Positions 25,954 to 34,026 of a stretch of DNA of 49,557 nt are shown here, one piece after another. The stretch comes from Pseudonocardiaceae bacterium YIM PH 21723 (lineage in GTDB: Bacteria; Actinomycetota; Actinomycetes; Mycobacteriales; Pseudonocardiaceae): positions 1-49,557 of the forward strand of contig QZFT01000059.1 of the NCBI GenBank assembly GCA_003600225.1, in the 5' to 3' direction. The notes beneath the pieces were generated by a model, which did no database searches, was not told the origin of the DNA, and saw nothing but the letters and a program-made list of their open reading frames with translations. The translations under genes were made by a program, and so were the position numbers. Positions within the stretch are counted from its first letter, which is position 1. The number at the start of each line of letters is the position of its first letter.

Positions 25954-26502
25954 TCACCTGATTTTCCGGCCGCACAGGGCCAGTGCGCGCTCCCAGTCAC
26001 TCGCGCCGTCGGCGACGGGCAGACCGGGGGCGAAGGACGGAGTGCCGTCCGGGATCTGCCGGGCCACGGTGAGCACCGCCGCCGCCAGCTCCGCCGGGTA
26101 GTCCACCTCGCCGTCCAGCGCGGTGGCCACGTCCCAGCCGTGGATCAGGGTGTCCAGGAAGTGGGCACCGATCACCGTGTACAGCGGGAGCCGGTGCCCG
26201 CCGAACTCGGCCAGCAGTACCGGCCGGTCCGGATCGGCTGCGGCGAACGCCTTCGTCAGTACATGGGTACTCGCCCGGTACGCGTCGGCGGAGAACGGGC
26301 GGGGCGAGAAGGCGATCGGCGGAGCGTCGCCGGTCACCGCGACGGCGAAGCCGTGGTTCTGCCCGATCATGTGGGCCAGCAAGGCGGCCAGATTCCAGCC
26401 GGCGCACGGGGTCGGCAGGTCCAGATCTGCGGGGGAGACCTCCTGGACGATCGGCGCCACCGCCGCCGTCGCCCTTGAGTGCAACTCGTATATAGTCTGC
26501 AT
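25954..26502 (-). CDS. TIGR03086-type DinB-like metalloprotein
   Basis: This 182-residue four-helix-bundle protein belongs to the TIGR03086/mycothiol-dependent maleylpyruvate isomerase-like group of the DinB superfamily. It opens with the usual 'LDLPTPCAGWNLAALLAHMIGQNH', and metal-binding histidines are in that stretch and in 'HFLDTLIHGWDVA'. Actinobacterial members are putative mycothiol-dependent detoxification enzymes; the reaction here is unknown. It is divergent from the MarR gene, with a 14-bp palindrome between them, so MarR-type control is likely. Confidence 0.87.
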   Translation of the reverse strand: MQTIYELHSRATAAVAPIVQEVSPADLDLPTPCAGWNLAALLAHMIGQNHGFAVAVTGDAPPIAFSPRPFSADAYRASTHVLTKAFAAADPDRPVLLAEFGGHRLPLYTVIGAHFLDTLIHGWDVATALDGEVDYPAELAAAVLTVARQIPDGTPSFAPGLPVADGASDWERALALCGRKIR

Positions 26503-26512
26503 GTGCTTACTA

Positions 26513-26526
26513 TCTACCTATGTAGA
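26513..26526. promoter_or_regulatory. Probable MarR operator
   Basis: tctac-ctat-gtaga is a perfect dyad in the 52-nt gap between the divergent DinB-like and MarR genes. Its AT-rich character and location are typical of a MarR operator controlling both directions. Confidence 0.6.
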
Positions 26527-26554
26527 CGAACTGGCAACGGGTTATCGTCGGCCC

Positions 26555-26974
26555 ATGACCGATCGGCATGACCTCGGTGCGGCGTTCGGCAGGCTGACCA
26601 GGGCGATGGTCGAGGCCGAGGAGCCGATCCTGCGGCGTCACGACCTGGAGATGTGGGACTACGTGCTGCTCAGCGCGCTGGAATCGGCGGCCGCGCCCAC
26701 CCAGGCGGAACTGGCGGCCACCGTGCGGCGGGACAAGACCCGGATCATCCCGCTGCTGGACAGCCTGGAGGAGCGCCGGCTGCTCAGCCGCACCCCCGAC
26801 CCGGCCGACCGGCGCAACCGGATCGTGGCGCTGACCGATACCGGCCGCGCGGTGCTGCGCGATGCCCGCGCGGAGATCCGCCGGATGGAGGCCGGGTATC
26901 TGGCATCGATTCCGGCGGGGGAGCGGAAGGTGTTCCTCGACGTCCTGGATCGCCTGGCCGCCGCCGCGGGGTGA
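26555..26974 (+). CDS. MarR family regulator
   Basis: This 139-residue MarR protein has a winged helix with 'TQAELAATVRRDKTRIIPLLDSLEERRLLSRTPDPADRRNRIVALTDTG' as recognition helix and wing (split over about 49-97), including the invariant 'DRRNR' wing residues, flanked by dimerisation helices. ATG 26555 is chosen because TATCGT (26543-26548) lies 6 nt upstream and the family length fits; the frame itself opens far upstream. It is divergent from the DinB-like detoxification gene, the likely target, via the palindrome at 26513-26526. Confidence 0.9.
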   Translation: MTDRHDLGAAFGRLTRAMVEAEEPILRRHDLEMWDYVLLSALESAAAPTQAELAATVRRDKTRIIPLLDSLEERRLLSRTPDPADRRNRIVALTDTGRAVLRDARAEIRRMEAGYLASIPAGERKVFLDVLDRLAAAAG

Positions 26975-26990
26975 GTGGGGTGCTTCTGGT

Positions 26991-27100
26991 GGTCGGCGAA
27001 GGATGGCTTTGGAGGCGGAGACGGGTTCGGGGGCACGTCTTTCCTGCCTGGGTGTCGGGCGGGGGCACGCCGGTCGGGGTGGTTGGGGCCGCTGCGCGGG
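26991..27100 (-). repeat. Dispersed repeat, copy A (inverted)
   Basis: About 110 nt matching, as reverse complement, copies B (27327) and C (33795). Shared blocks are gaccggcgtgcc, caggcaggaaagacg and cctccaaagcc. It sits directly after the MarR gene, facing copy B across about 230 bp. Confidence 0.75.
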
Positions 27101-27109
27101 GCTTTCGCT

Positions 27110-27172
27110 CACTTGTCGCGACTATTAGTCACGACAAGTAGTGCTTGTCGTGGATAAAAGCCGCGACAAGTG
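27110..27172. repeat. Nested inverted repeats
   Basis: Outer arms cacttgtcgcg (27110-27120) and cgcgacaagtg (27162-27172) enclose inner arms cacgacaag (27130-27138) and cttgtcgtg (27144-27152). All arms are perfect and share the ttgtcg core. It can fold into a two-tier cruciform. It lies between inverted copies A and B of the dispersed repeat. Confidence 0.7.
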
Positions 27173-27247
27173 GGGCGACACGGTGCGGAAATGGTGCGAC
27201 ACGCCGTAAACCCCACGATGCGGACGTCCATTGTGGACTGTGAGTAC

Positions 27248-27294
27248 CTGAAGGCGTCCTTCGTTTACTCGAAGTAAACGAAGGACGCCTTCAG
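27248..27294. repeat. 22-bp perfect inverted repeat
   Basis: Arms at 27248-27269 and 27273-27294 are perfect reverse complements with a 3-nt loop; the arm contains gaaggcgtccttcgtttac. A scrambled partial copy follows at 27301-27324 (aagtaaacga then ggcgtccttcag). No adjacent gene needs a terminator here apart from the chitinase ending at 27516. Confidence 0.75.
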
Positions 27295-27326
27295 TGCGCT
27301 CAAGTAAACGATGGCGTCCTTCAGGT

Positions 27327-27440
27327 CCCCCGCGAAGCGGCCCCGACAACCCAGACCGGCGTGCCCCACCCAACACGCAGGCAGGAAAGACGCGGCCCGC
27401 CACCCGTCTCCTCCTCCAAAGCCCTCTTTCGCCGACCACC
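27327..27440 (+). repeat. Dispersed repeat, copy B
   Basis: It is direct relative to copy C and inverted relative to copy A. It carries the blocks cagaccggcgtgcc, gcaggcaggaaagacg and cctccaaagccctctttcg. Confidence 0.75.
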
Positions 27441-27515
27441 AAACCCGACAGACCCCCACGCAAAAGACCGGCCCGCACCGAGAACGGTGCGGGCCGGCCT
27501 GCTGTCAGCCGAGGA

Positions 27516-29654
27516 TCAGCCGGTGTAGCCGCGCGGCCAGTCCGACGACAGTGCGTAGGACGTGCTGCCGCTGGTGATCTTGACGTTGCTCGGGCTCGCC
27601 ATCGGCATGTAGTACTGGACCTTGAACGAGGTCGACTGGCCGGCCGCGAGGGCCTGCTTCAGGGTGAACTTCACGTGCTGGAAGTCGCCCTTGTAGCCAC
27701 CGACATTCGCTCCGGTGTGATCTTTCTTGGTCACCTGGAGGCCCATTCCACCCTGGTCGGTCATGCTGCCGGGGTTGGTGACGCCGTAGTCGAACTCGAC
27801 CGTCGAGTTGGCCGCGATGGCGGTGGTGCCATTGTTGGTCAGCTTCAGGGTCGGGTTGATCGGGTAGTTGTTGTCGCCCAGCGCGAAGCCGGTGAACTCC
27901 AGGTTGCCCTTGATCACCGAGGTCGGCTGGGTGGCGTTGGCCTTCAGGTTGCCGTAGCCCTTGGCGCCCTTCAGCCCGTCGTTGATCGTGTCGATCATCG
28001 TGGTGCCGAAGCCGTACTGGCCCTTGCCACCGTTGGCGGTCTGGTCGAAGGCGTAGTCACCGGCCAGCTCCCAGATCATGATGCCGCCGATGCCCTTGTC
28101 GGCCACGTACTTGGCCTTGGTCTTCAGCGACTCCTCGTCCTCGGTGGTCAGGAAGACCTTCTTCTCCGAGTTGAACAGCCACGGCGCGACCAGGGTGGAG
28201 TCGTAGTTACGCGCGTAGGTGCCCTTGACCTGGTTCTCCGGCTTGCTCGGGTCCAGGCCCCACTTGGCCAGGTAGTCCGGGGTGATGCCCTTCTCCAGGT
28301 TCTTGGCGTGCCACATCGGGTTCACACCCGACGGCACCTCCTTGCCCAGGAGGTCGTTGTCGTGCCACAGGTTGTCGATGCCGATGGCGCCGTTACCGCA
28401 GGGCACCTTCGAGTTGACGCTGGCACCGGTGCCCTTCGGGCACTGCTTCTGATCGGGCAGCGGAGCCGTGCCCCACAGTCCGTTGGTGCCACCGGTGACG
28501 CCCTGCCAGCCACGGGTGTAGAAGCCGACGCCGATGTTGATCCGGCCGGCGGGCATCGCGCCGCGGAAGTAGTGGTACGCCCAGTCGGTGTTCAGATAAC
28601 CGGCGCCCTCGTACTGCGGCGTGGTGTACACGTCCCAGAACTTCTGCTCGGCGTCCTTGCCGTCGTCGAACAGCGAGGCGTTCGGGCCGACGTACTGGTT
28701 CCACGAACCGTGCAGGTCGTAGGACATCACGTTGGCGTAGTCCAGGTACTGCGTGACCTGGTAGGTCTCCACGCCACGCAGCAGCCAGCCGGAGCCGGAC
28801 ACCGCGGCGGTCAGGCTGTAGTACTTGTTGTCCGCCTTGCTGGCCGCGTCCAGCTTCTCGCGCAGCGTCTTCATCAGGCTGATGTAGCCGGCGACGAGCT
28901 TGCCCCGGTTGGCCTGGGCGATGTCGAAGTCGTCCGGGTTGCCGGCGAAGTTGGCCGAGGTCGCGTACTCGTAGTCGATGTCCGCGCCGTTGAAGCCGTA
29001 CTTACGCAGGAACTCCACCGTGGAGTCGGCGAAGGTGTTGATGCTCGCCTGGTCCTGGGTGATCTTGTAGAAGCCGCCGGTCGCGTCGCGGCTGCCGTCC
29101 GGGTTCAGGATGCCACCGGTCTCGGCCCAGCCGCCGATGGAGACCAGGGTCTTGACGTCCGGGTGCTGCTTCTTCAGCTTGGTCAGCAGGTTGAAGTGGC
29201 CCTTGTACGGCAGCGACGGGTCCATCTCGGCACCCGGTACGCCCGGCCATTCCATCCCGGTGGACGGGTTCTGTGCGTTGTCGTCGCCGACCGACACCTT
29301 GTTGCTCTTGTCGATGTGGGCGAACGCGTAGTTGAGGTGGGTGACTTTGTCCCACGGGATGTTGTTCACCAGGTAGGTGGGCAGGCCGTTCGCGCCGTTC
29401 CGCCAGCTGGTGAAGTAGCCGATGGTCCGGCGGGTGGCGCCGTTGGCCAGCTTCTCCCGGCCGTCCTTGTCGTAGTTCAGGCAGTAGTTCACGCCGGTCA
29501 CGCCGGACGCCAGGCCGTCGGGACGACAGTCATCCGCGGTCGCGGCCACGCCCATGATGTTCATCAGCGCGCCGGACGTCGTCTGGGGGAAGACCAGCAG
29601 TGGGGTCAGCAGAGCCGCTGCCGCCACCACCAGTCTGGTTTTCAAGTGACGCAT
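27516..29654 (-). CDS. Secreted GH18 chitinase, two-domain
   Basis: This 712-residue exported protein has a Sec signal peptide at 1-28 (RHLKTR, hydrophobic core, then SGA). A GH18 barrel spans about 75-555 with 'TLVSIGGWAETGG' and the catalytic motif 'NGADIDYE' (222-229; E229 is the proton donor). The first Asp of the usual DxxDxDxE is Asn here. 'VMSYDLHGSWNQ' and 'IMIWELAGDY' are further GH18 strands. The last about 130 residues are beta-rich and resemble the ChiC-type C-terminal domain of bacterial chitinases (moderate confidence). It would hydrolyse chitin outside the cell. AGGAG lies 7 nt before ATG 29654. It follows the second chitinase gene in the same direction but is separated from it by strong hairpins. 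Confidence 0.92.
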   Translation of the reverse strand: MRHLKTRLVVAAAALLTPLLVFPQTTSGALMNIMGVAATADDCRPDGLASGVTGVNYCLNYDKDGREKLANGATRRTIGYFTSWRNGANGLPTYLVNNIPWDKVTHLNYAFAHIDKSNKVSVGDDNAQNPSTGMEWPGVPGAEMDPSLPYKGHFNLLTKLKKQHPDVKTLVSIGGWAETGGILNPDGSRDATGGFYKITQDQASINTFADSTVEFLRKYGFNGADIDYEYATSANFAGNPDDFDIAQANRGKLVAGYISLMKTLREKLDAASKADNKYYSLTAAVSGSGWLLRGVETYQVTQYLDYANVMSYDLHGSWNQYVGPNASLFDDGKDAEQKFWDVYTTPQYEGAGYLNTDWAYHYFRGAMPAGRINIGVGFYTRGWQGVTGGTNGLWGTAPLPDQKQCPKGTGASVNSKVPCGNGAIGIDNLWHDNDLLGKEVPSGVNPMWHAKNLEKGITPDYLAKWGLDPSKPENQVKGTYARNYDSTLVAPWLFNSEKKVFLTTEDEESLKTKAKYVADKGIGGIMIWELAGDYAFDQTANGGKGQYGFGTTMIDTINDGLKGAKGYGNLKANATQPTSVIKGNLEFTGFALGDNNYPINPTLKLTNNGTTAIAANSTVEFDYGVTNPGSMTDQGGMGLQVTKKDHTGANVGGYKGDFQHVKFTLKQALAAGQSTSFKVQYYMPMASPSNVKITSGSTSYALSSDWPRGYTG

Positions 29655-29682
29655 GGGAATTCTCCTTGATGCGGGCAGGGAT

Positions 29683-29769
29683 GGGCGTCCGGTGGCGGGC
29701 TGCTGCGACTTCCCTGCGCGATCGCCGCCACCGGACGCCCCCGCATCGGCTTGAGCAGGTCCGATGCGG
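29683..29769 (-). terminator. Double hairpin between chitinase genes
   Basis: Arms gggcgtccggtggcg (29683-29697) and cgccaccggacgccc (29726-29740) are a perfect 15-bp stem. A second stem, ccgcatcgg (29741-29749) with ccgatgcgg (29761-29769), sits directly beside it. On the minus strand they follow the 29788-31179 gene and precede the Shine-Dalgarno of the 27516-29654 gene. They may terminate the first transcript or reduce read-through into the second. Confidence 0.7.
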
Positions 29770-29787
29770 TGGGAGAAAAGCTAGGTA

Positions 29788-31179
29788 TTACTTGTTGATC
29801 TTCGCCATTTCCTTGTTGAGCTCCCCCTCGGGGTCCTCGGCGGTGTTCCAGGCATAAGCGCCGCCCAGGTTCAGCTTCTTGGCGTACTCCAGCTTCTTGC
29901 CGATGACCCACGCGTCGTCGTAGGACCAGAAGTCGGTGCCGGTGTAGCAGTAGGTGGCGATCAACGCCTCGTCGTGCACGACCTTGTCGCCGGTGCAGAT
30001 CTTCTTGACGTTGTTGTAGGCCATGACGCCCGGCTCCACCTCGAAGTCACCCTTCGCCGAACCGGTTGCCTTCTGGTACAGGCCCTTGCGGTCACCGGCG
30101 GTGGTCACCCCGGTCCAGCCACGGCCGTAGAACGGCAGGCCGAGCAGGATCTTGTCGGCCGGGACGCCCGCCTTCAGGTAGATCTGGTTGGCGATGTCCA
30201 CCGAGAACTTGTCCGTGGAAGGGTCGGCCGGGTCCAGGTTGATGTTCGACGCGTTGCCGGTGATGTTCGGCTCCCACGAACCACCGTGGAAGTCGTAGCC
30301 CTGCACGTTGAAGTACGTGAAGTACTGGTGGAGCTTGTCCAGTTCCAGACCCTTGTCGATCTTCTTCGGGTCCGCCGCGGTGAACGCACTCAGGATCATG
30401 CCGGACTTCTTGGCGTCCAGCTGGGTGCGGAACTCCTTCACCAGGGCGGTGAAGTTCGCCTTGTCGTTGGGGTCCACGCTGTTCACTTCGAGGCCGCCGC
30501 CGCCCGGGTACTCCCAGTCGAGGTCGAAGCCGTCGAAGATGCCTGCCGCGGTGCCGTCGCCACCGGCGGGCTTGCCGGTGCCCCAGTCATCGCGGGACGG
30601 GATGTTGCCGTCGATGAACATCTTGATACAGGAGGACACGAGCTTCTTGCGGGACGCGTCGGTGGCCGCGGCCTTCGCGAAGTGCTTCGAGAAGGACCAG
30701 CCGCCGATGGACATGACGACCTTGAGGTTCGGGTACTTCGCCTTCAGCTTCTTGAGCTGGTTGAAGTTTCCGCGCAGCTTGGCGTCGGCCGCGTCGGCCT
30801 GGCCGTCGACCGACTCCGCGGCGGTGTAGACCTTCTGGTAGTCGGCCCACGCGTCGCCCGCGTTGTCCTTCGGGTAGTCCGCATCGGTCGGGTTACCCAC
30901 GGACTGGGTGTTCTCGAAGCAGGTCAGGTCGGTGGCGTGGATGTTCGCGAACGCGTAGTTGACCACTGTCAGGTCCGCGGCGGAGCCGTTCTTGACCAGG
31001 GATCCGACCGTGTGCTTGCGCTCGTACACGCCCCACTGGGGGAAGTAGTTCACGACCCGCTTGCCGGCGGTTGCAGCCGTCGGCGTGGAGGTCACGGCGT
31101 CGTGTACCGCGGGTACCGCGGCCACCAGTGCGGCGGCGACGGCGGCCGCGAACAGCGCCTTTTTCGCAGGGAATGGCAT
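29788..31179 (-). CDS. Secreted GH18 chitinase, catalytic domain only
   Basis: This 463-residue exported protein has an N-terminal signal peptide (MPFPAKK plus a long Ala/Val core to about 25). A single GH18 domain follows, with 'VVMSIGGWSFSKHF' and an intact DxxDxDxE motif 'DGFDLDWE' (216-223; E223 catalytic), then 'NVQGYDFHG' and a C-terminal 'YDDAWVIGKKLEYAKKLNLGGAYAWN'. No carbohydrate-binding module is present, so it may act on soluble or pre-cut chitin, complementing the larger neighbour. ATG 31179 is chosen for its AGGAG at 8 nt and the signal peptide; the frame extends 37 codons upstream through the promoter. A DasR-like palindrome lies 54-71 nt upstream. Confidence 0.92.
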   Translation of the reverse strand: MPFPAKKALFAAAVAAALVAAVPAVHDAVTSTPTAATAGKRVVNYFPQWGVYERKHTVGSLVKNGSAADLTVVNYAFANIHATDLTCFENTQSVGNPTDADYPKDNAGDAWADYQKVYTAAESVDGQADAADAKLRGNFNQLKKLKAKYPNLKVVMSIGGWSFSKHFAKAAATDASRKKLVSSCIKMFIDGNIPSRDDWGTGKPAGGDGTAAGIFDGFDLDWEYPGGGGLEVNSVDPNDKANFTALVKEFRTQLDAKKSGMILSAFTAADPKKIDKGLELDKLHQYFTYFNVQGYDFHGGSWEPNITGNASNINLDPADPSTDKFSVDIANQIYLKAGVPADKILLGLPFYGRGWTGVTTAGDRKGLYQKATGSAKGDFEVEPGVMAYNNVKKICTGDKVVHDEALIATYCYTGTDFWSYDDAWVIGKKLEYAKKLNLGGAYAWNTAEDPEGELNKEMAKINK

Positions 31180-31232
31180 TACTTCTTCTCCTTGGCAGGA
31201 GGGGCAGGGTTCGCAATGGCTCCTGGGAAGAT

Positions 31233-31250
31233 CAATGGTCTGAACCATTG
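31233..31250. promoter_or_regulatory. DasR-like operator (dre) before chitinase
   Basis: caatggt-ctga-accattg is a perfect dyad with 7-bp arms. Its inner part, TGGTCTgaACCA, differs only in the two central bases from the TGGTCTAGACCA core of DasR-responsive elements known in Streptomyces. It sits in the promoter region of the 29788-31179 chitinase, so induction by chitin-derived N-acetylglucosamine is the likely control. No regulator is encoded nearby. Confidence 0.7.
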
Positions 31251-31329
31251 CGCTCACCAAGCATCGGCCACCGTGACGCGCTGGTGACATGCCGTTTGGG
31301 TATGACTGGAAGGCATGTGACTGAACGGG

Positions 31330-32301
31330 TTATCCAGCTACCTGAGGAATTCTGGGGTGTGCCTCCGGATGGGCATTCCACCAGCGGCTGTAGATAGGTT
31401 GTTCCGCTACCAGCTGCGGATACAGGTGTTCAAGGGCTGAGATCATGCGTCGCGCGGTGGAGGCCGCGTCATCCCGCCACAACAGCACGAGACGGTGCGC
31501 GAGGGGGGTTCCGGTCAGCGGTCGCAGGGTGATTCCATCCACCGGGCGACTGGTCGGATGGAACAACATGACCGCCTGCTGGGACTTGATCAACGCCTGG
31601 ATCATGCCCCAGTCCCCGGTCCAGAAACTGACCCTCGGCAGGAATCCGGCAGTGGCACAGGCCTGCCGGAAGTACGCCGGATAGGAACTGTCGTCGCTGG
31701 GATCGTCGATCCATTCCCGGTCGCGCAGCTGCACCAGGTCGATACTGTCCAGCGCCGCGAGGGGATCGCGGGCGGCCATGGCCACGAACGCGGGCTCGCA
31801 CTCGACGATCTCGTGCCGGTGCAGCCCCGGCGGGCTGATCGGGCGACAGTTCAGCGGTTCCAGGATCAGTCCGACATCCAGCGCGCCCGAGGTGAGCAGT
31901 GAGACGATCCGCTGCTGCCCGTTGTCCACCCGCAGTTGCACGTGCGCGCGCGGGAACAGCATGGCGAACTGCGCGCTGATTCGGTGGAATATCGGACTCG
32001 GCTGTGCCCCGACGCGGAGCAGGTGCTGGGCGGCGCGCGGGTCCGCGGCGATGGCGGTGGAGAGATCGTCCAGGCCGGCGAGGATCGCCCTGGCTCGAGT
32101 CACCACCTCACTGCCGACGGCGGTCACCCGGACGCCTCCGGAAGTCCGGGTGAACAACTGCACCCCCAGCTGGCGTTCGACGCGATTGAGCATCCGGCTG
32201 ACCGCCGGTTGACTCAGTCCTAGGCGGGCCGCACCCTTGCTGATGCTCGAGGTGGCCGCGATCGCGTCGATCAGCCGGAGATGATGTGGGCCCAAGTCCA
32301 T
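31330..32301 (-). CDS. LysR family transcriptional regulator
   Basis: This 323-residue LysR regulator has an N-terminal winged helix at about 1-60 ('LRLIDAIAATSSISKGAARLGLSQPAVSR' region, then 'MLNRVERQLGVQLFTR') and a periplasmic-binding-like effector domain from about 85 on. ATG 32301 is preferred because GGAGG lies 5 nt upstream; an in-frame ATG four codons earlier (32313) has none. It is divergent from the Uma2 genes, separated by about 150 nt, and its 3' end faces the promoter of the chitinase gene. LysR proteins usually control the divergent gene or themselves; the ligand is unknown. Confidence 0.9.
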   Translation of the reverse strand: MDLGPHHLRLIDAIAATSSISKGAARLGLSQPAVSRMLNRVERQLGVQLFTRTSGGVRVTAVGSEVVTRARAILAGLDDLSTAIAADPRAAQHLLRVGAQPSPIFHRISAQFAMLFPRAHVQLRVDNGQQRIVSLLTSGALDVGLILEPLNCRPISPPGLHRHEIVECEPAFVAMAARDPLAALDSIDLVQLRDREWIDDPSDDSSYPAYFRQACATAGFLPRVSFWTGDWGMIQALIKSQQAVMLFHPTSRPVDGITLRPLTGTPLAHRLVLLWRDDAASTARRMISALEHLYPQLVAEQPIYSRWWNAHPEAHPRIPQVAG

Positions 32302-32449
32302 GACACCCTCCATCAGTAGGCCGAGCTCTTATTCGTATTGGGCCCAGACAGTAAGGCTGACATGGCCGATCAGGGACTCTAATGTTGAAAGTTAGATAGC
32401 GCCTGGATGGAATACTGTGGACGTAATGGCGGCATTGGAGTGAACGCAC

Positions 32450-33061
32450 TTGGCGCAGGACCCTCAATTCAGTCATCGTTATCGGATGGCCAATTCGGTC
32501 GACCAGGACATCGCCCTGCTTGAGCACAGTCTGGCTATTCCGTACCACCCGCACCCGTGGACGCTGGACGAGGTGCTGGCACTCGGTGACGAGCAGGGGC
32601 TACGGGTCGAACTGTGCGACGGCATGCTGCATGTCGGCCCCACGCCCAGCCGCAGGCACCAACGGCTGCTGGGGCGGTTGATGGTGGCCATCGACCAGGT
32701 GCTGCCCCGGGAACTGGAACTGCTGCCCGCGGTGAACGTGCTGCTGTCGGACAGCAGACTGGTGGTGCCGGACCTGTCGGTGAACGTCGAACCGGGTGGC
32801 ACCGGGGCGTATGTGCCCGCGGAGCAGGTCGCGCTGGTGGTCGAGGTGCTCTCAGCCTCGTCCCGGCTGTACGACACGGGGCTGAAGCGACAGGTGTACG
32901 CGGACGCGGGGATCAAGCACTATCTGCTGGTCGACCCGGATGCCGCGAGCGCCACGCTGCTGGAACTGGACTTCGGTGAGTACAGCGAGGTGAATCGCTC
33001 CGCCGGAGGCATTCTGTATCTCACCGATCCGTTCACCGCGGAACTGGATTTGCGCGGCTAG
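32450..33061 (+). CDS. Uma2 family putative nuclease, copy 1
   Basis: This 203-residue protein of the Uma2/DUF820 family (restriction-endonuclease-like PD-(D/E)xK fold) has a core of 'PDLSVNV', 'VALVVEVLSASSRLYD' and 'LKRQVYADAGIKHYLLVDP', which supplies the D..E..K residues. The family is expanded in cyanobacteria and actinobacteria, often in tandem arrays; its DNA target and function are unknown. The start is TTG 32450 with GGAG 9 nt upstream; ATG 32486 is an alternative. It is divergent from a LysR gene and followed after 10 nt by a paralogue. Confidence 0.88.
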   Translation: MAQDPQFSHRYRMANSVDQDIALLEHSLAIPYHPHPWTLDEVLALGDEQGLRVELCDGMLHVGPTPSRRHQRLLGRLMVAIDQVLPRELELLPAVNVLLSDSRLVVPDLSVNVEPGGTGAYVPAEQVALVVEVLSASSRLYDTGLKRQVYADAGIKHYLLVDPDAASATLLELDFGEYSEVNRSAGGILYLTDPFTAELDLRG

Positions 33062-33064
33062 AAT
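33059..33064 (+). promoter_or_regulatory. -10 element TAGAAT of second Uma2 gene
   Basis: TAGAAT overlaps the TAG stop codon of the first Uma2 gene and ends 7 nt before ATG 33072. The second copy can therefore be expressed from its own leaderless transcript. Confidence 0.5.
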
Positions 33065-33071
33065 CTGCTGC

Positions 33072-33623
33072 ATGGTGGCACCGGTGCAAACCCTGGTTCC
33101 CGCGCACGACGGTCCGTGGACGATCGATGACGTGCTGCGGCTGCCGGACGACCGGGGACAACGCATTGAACTAGTGGATGGGGCACTGGTTGTGAGTCCG
33201 GCCGGGCGGATGCGGCACCAGCGGCTGGTGGGGAAGTTGTTCACCCAGCTCAGTGCGGCGGCACCCAGTGATGTCGAGGTCACCCTGGACATCAATGTGC
33301 GACTGGCCGAGGACCGGCTGCTCATCCCGGACCTGACGATCATGCGCTGTCCGGGCGCCGACTTCCTGATGGTGCCCGCCGCCGAACTGCTGATGGCGGT
33401 CGAGGTGGTCTCGCCGTCCTCGCGCACCTACGACCGGGTGACCAAGCGGCACCTGTACGCCGAGTCGGGCATTCCCTATTACCTGCTGGTGGATCCGACC
33501 GACGCCGGCCTGCTGCTGCGCGCCTACCAGTTGGTCCAGGGCCGGTACAAGGAACTCGCCAGCGGGAACGACGGCATCCTTGACCTGGAACAGCCCTTCG
33601 AGGTCTCGCTGCGGCTGGGATAG
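33072..33623 (+). CDS. Uma2 family putative nuclease, copy 2
   Basis: This 183-residue paralogue of the preceding protein has the same order of motifs: 'GPWTIDDVLRLPDDRGQRIELVDG', 'IPDLTIM', 'LMAVEVVSPSSRTYD' and 'TKRHLYAESGIPYYLLVDP'. The divergence between the two copies is large, so the duplication is old or they arrived separately. The PD-(D/E)xK residues are conserved in both. ATG 33072 has its own -10 inside the previous stop codon. Function unknown; a single-domain nuclease is inferred from the fold. Confidence 0.88.
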   Translation: MVAPVQTLVPAHDGPWTIDDVLRLPDDRGQRIELVDGALVVSPAGRMRHQRLVGKLFTQLSAAAPSDVEVTLDINVRLAEDRLLIPDLTIMRCPGADFLMVPAAELLMAVEVVSPSSRTYDRVTKRHLYAESGIPYYLLVDPTDAGLLLRAYQLVQGRYKELASGNDGILDLEQPFEVSLRLG

Positions 33624-33750
33624 ACCCTGGCTTTTCTTCGCCGGCGGGTGGGCCCTGGGTCGATCGCTGCCGGCGTTGATCTGCGCGTGGCTGCTGGGTT
33701 AAAGACCATTCGGGGGCCTGAAATTGTCGTCAACCTCGAAAAGTGCCCCA

Positions 33751-33763
33751 GTCCACAGTGGAC
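33751..33763. repeat. GTCCAC[A/T]GTGGAC palindrome
   Basis: This 13-bp odd palindrome recurs in the window at 2747-2759, 24288-24300 (last base T), 25849-25861, 37719-37731 and 44442-44454, mostly inside genes; a one-mismatch form is at 27226-27238. Confidence 0.8.
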
Positions 33764-33794
33764 TCGGGTGAAATGGGCCGGGTCCTGCCCGGCA

Positions 33795-33900
33795 GCAGGG
33801 CCCGAACATCCAGACCGGCGTGCCTCCACCCAACAGCCAGGCAGGAAAGACGTGGCCCCGAGCCCGCCGCCTCCTCCAAAGCCCTCTTTCGACAACCGCC
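33795..33900 (+). repeat. Dispersed repeat, copy C
   Basis: About 105 nt matching copies A and B: cagaccggcgtgcc, ccaggcaggaaagacg and cctcctccaaagccc with ctctttcg. It lies between the Uma2 genes and lgt. Confidence 0.75.
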
Positions 33901-34020
33901 AGACCTACCCCCTCGCGCCAGGCAGAACCACAGCCATCTTCCGGGATAAACCCCGCGTGAAGCCGAGGCGAACGTATTTCCTATGGCTAGCCCCCGTGCG
34001 GGGGTAATCCGGTCGGCCGC

Positions 34021-34026
34021 TAGGGT
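34021..34026 (+). promoter_or_regulatory. -10 element TAGGGT of lgt
   Basis: TAGGGT ends 6 nt before GTG 34033, consistent with a leaderless lgt mRNA. Confidence 0.5.

Noticed and set aside
27294-29669. 791-codon plus-strand frame across the chitinase gene
   Set aside because: It is a shadow frame; the minus strand encodes a signal peptide and a GH18 domain.
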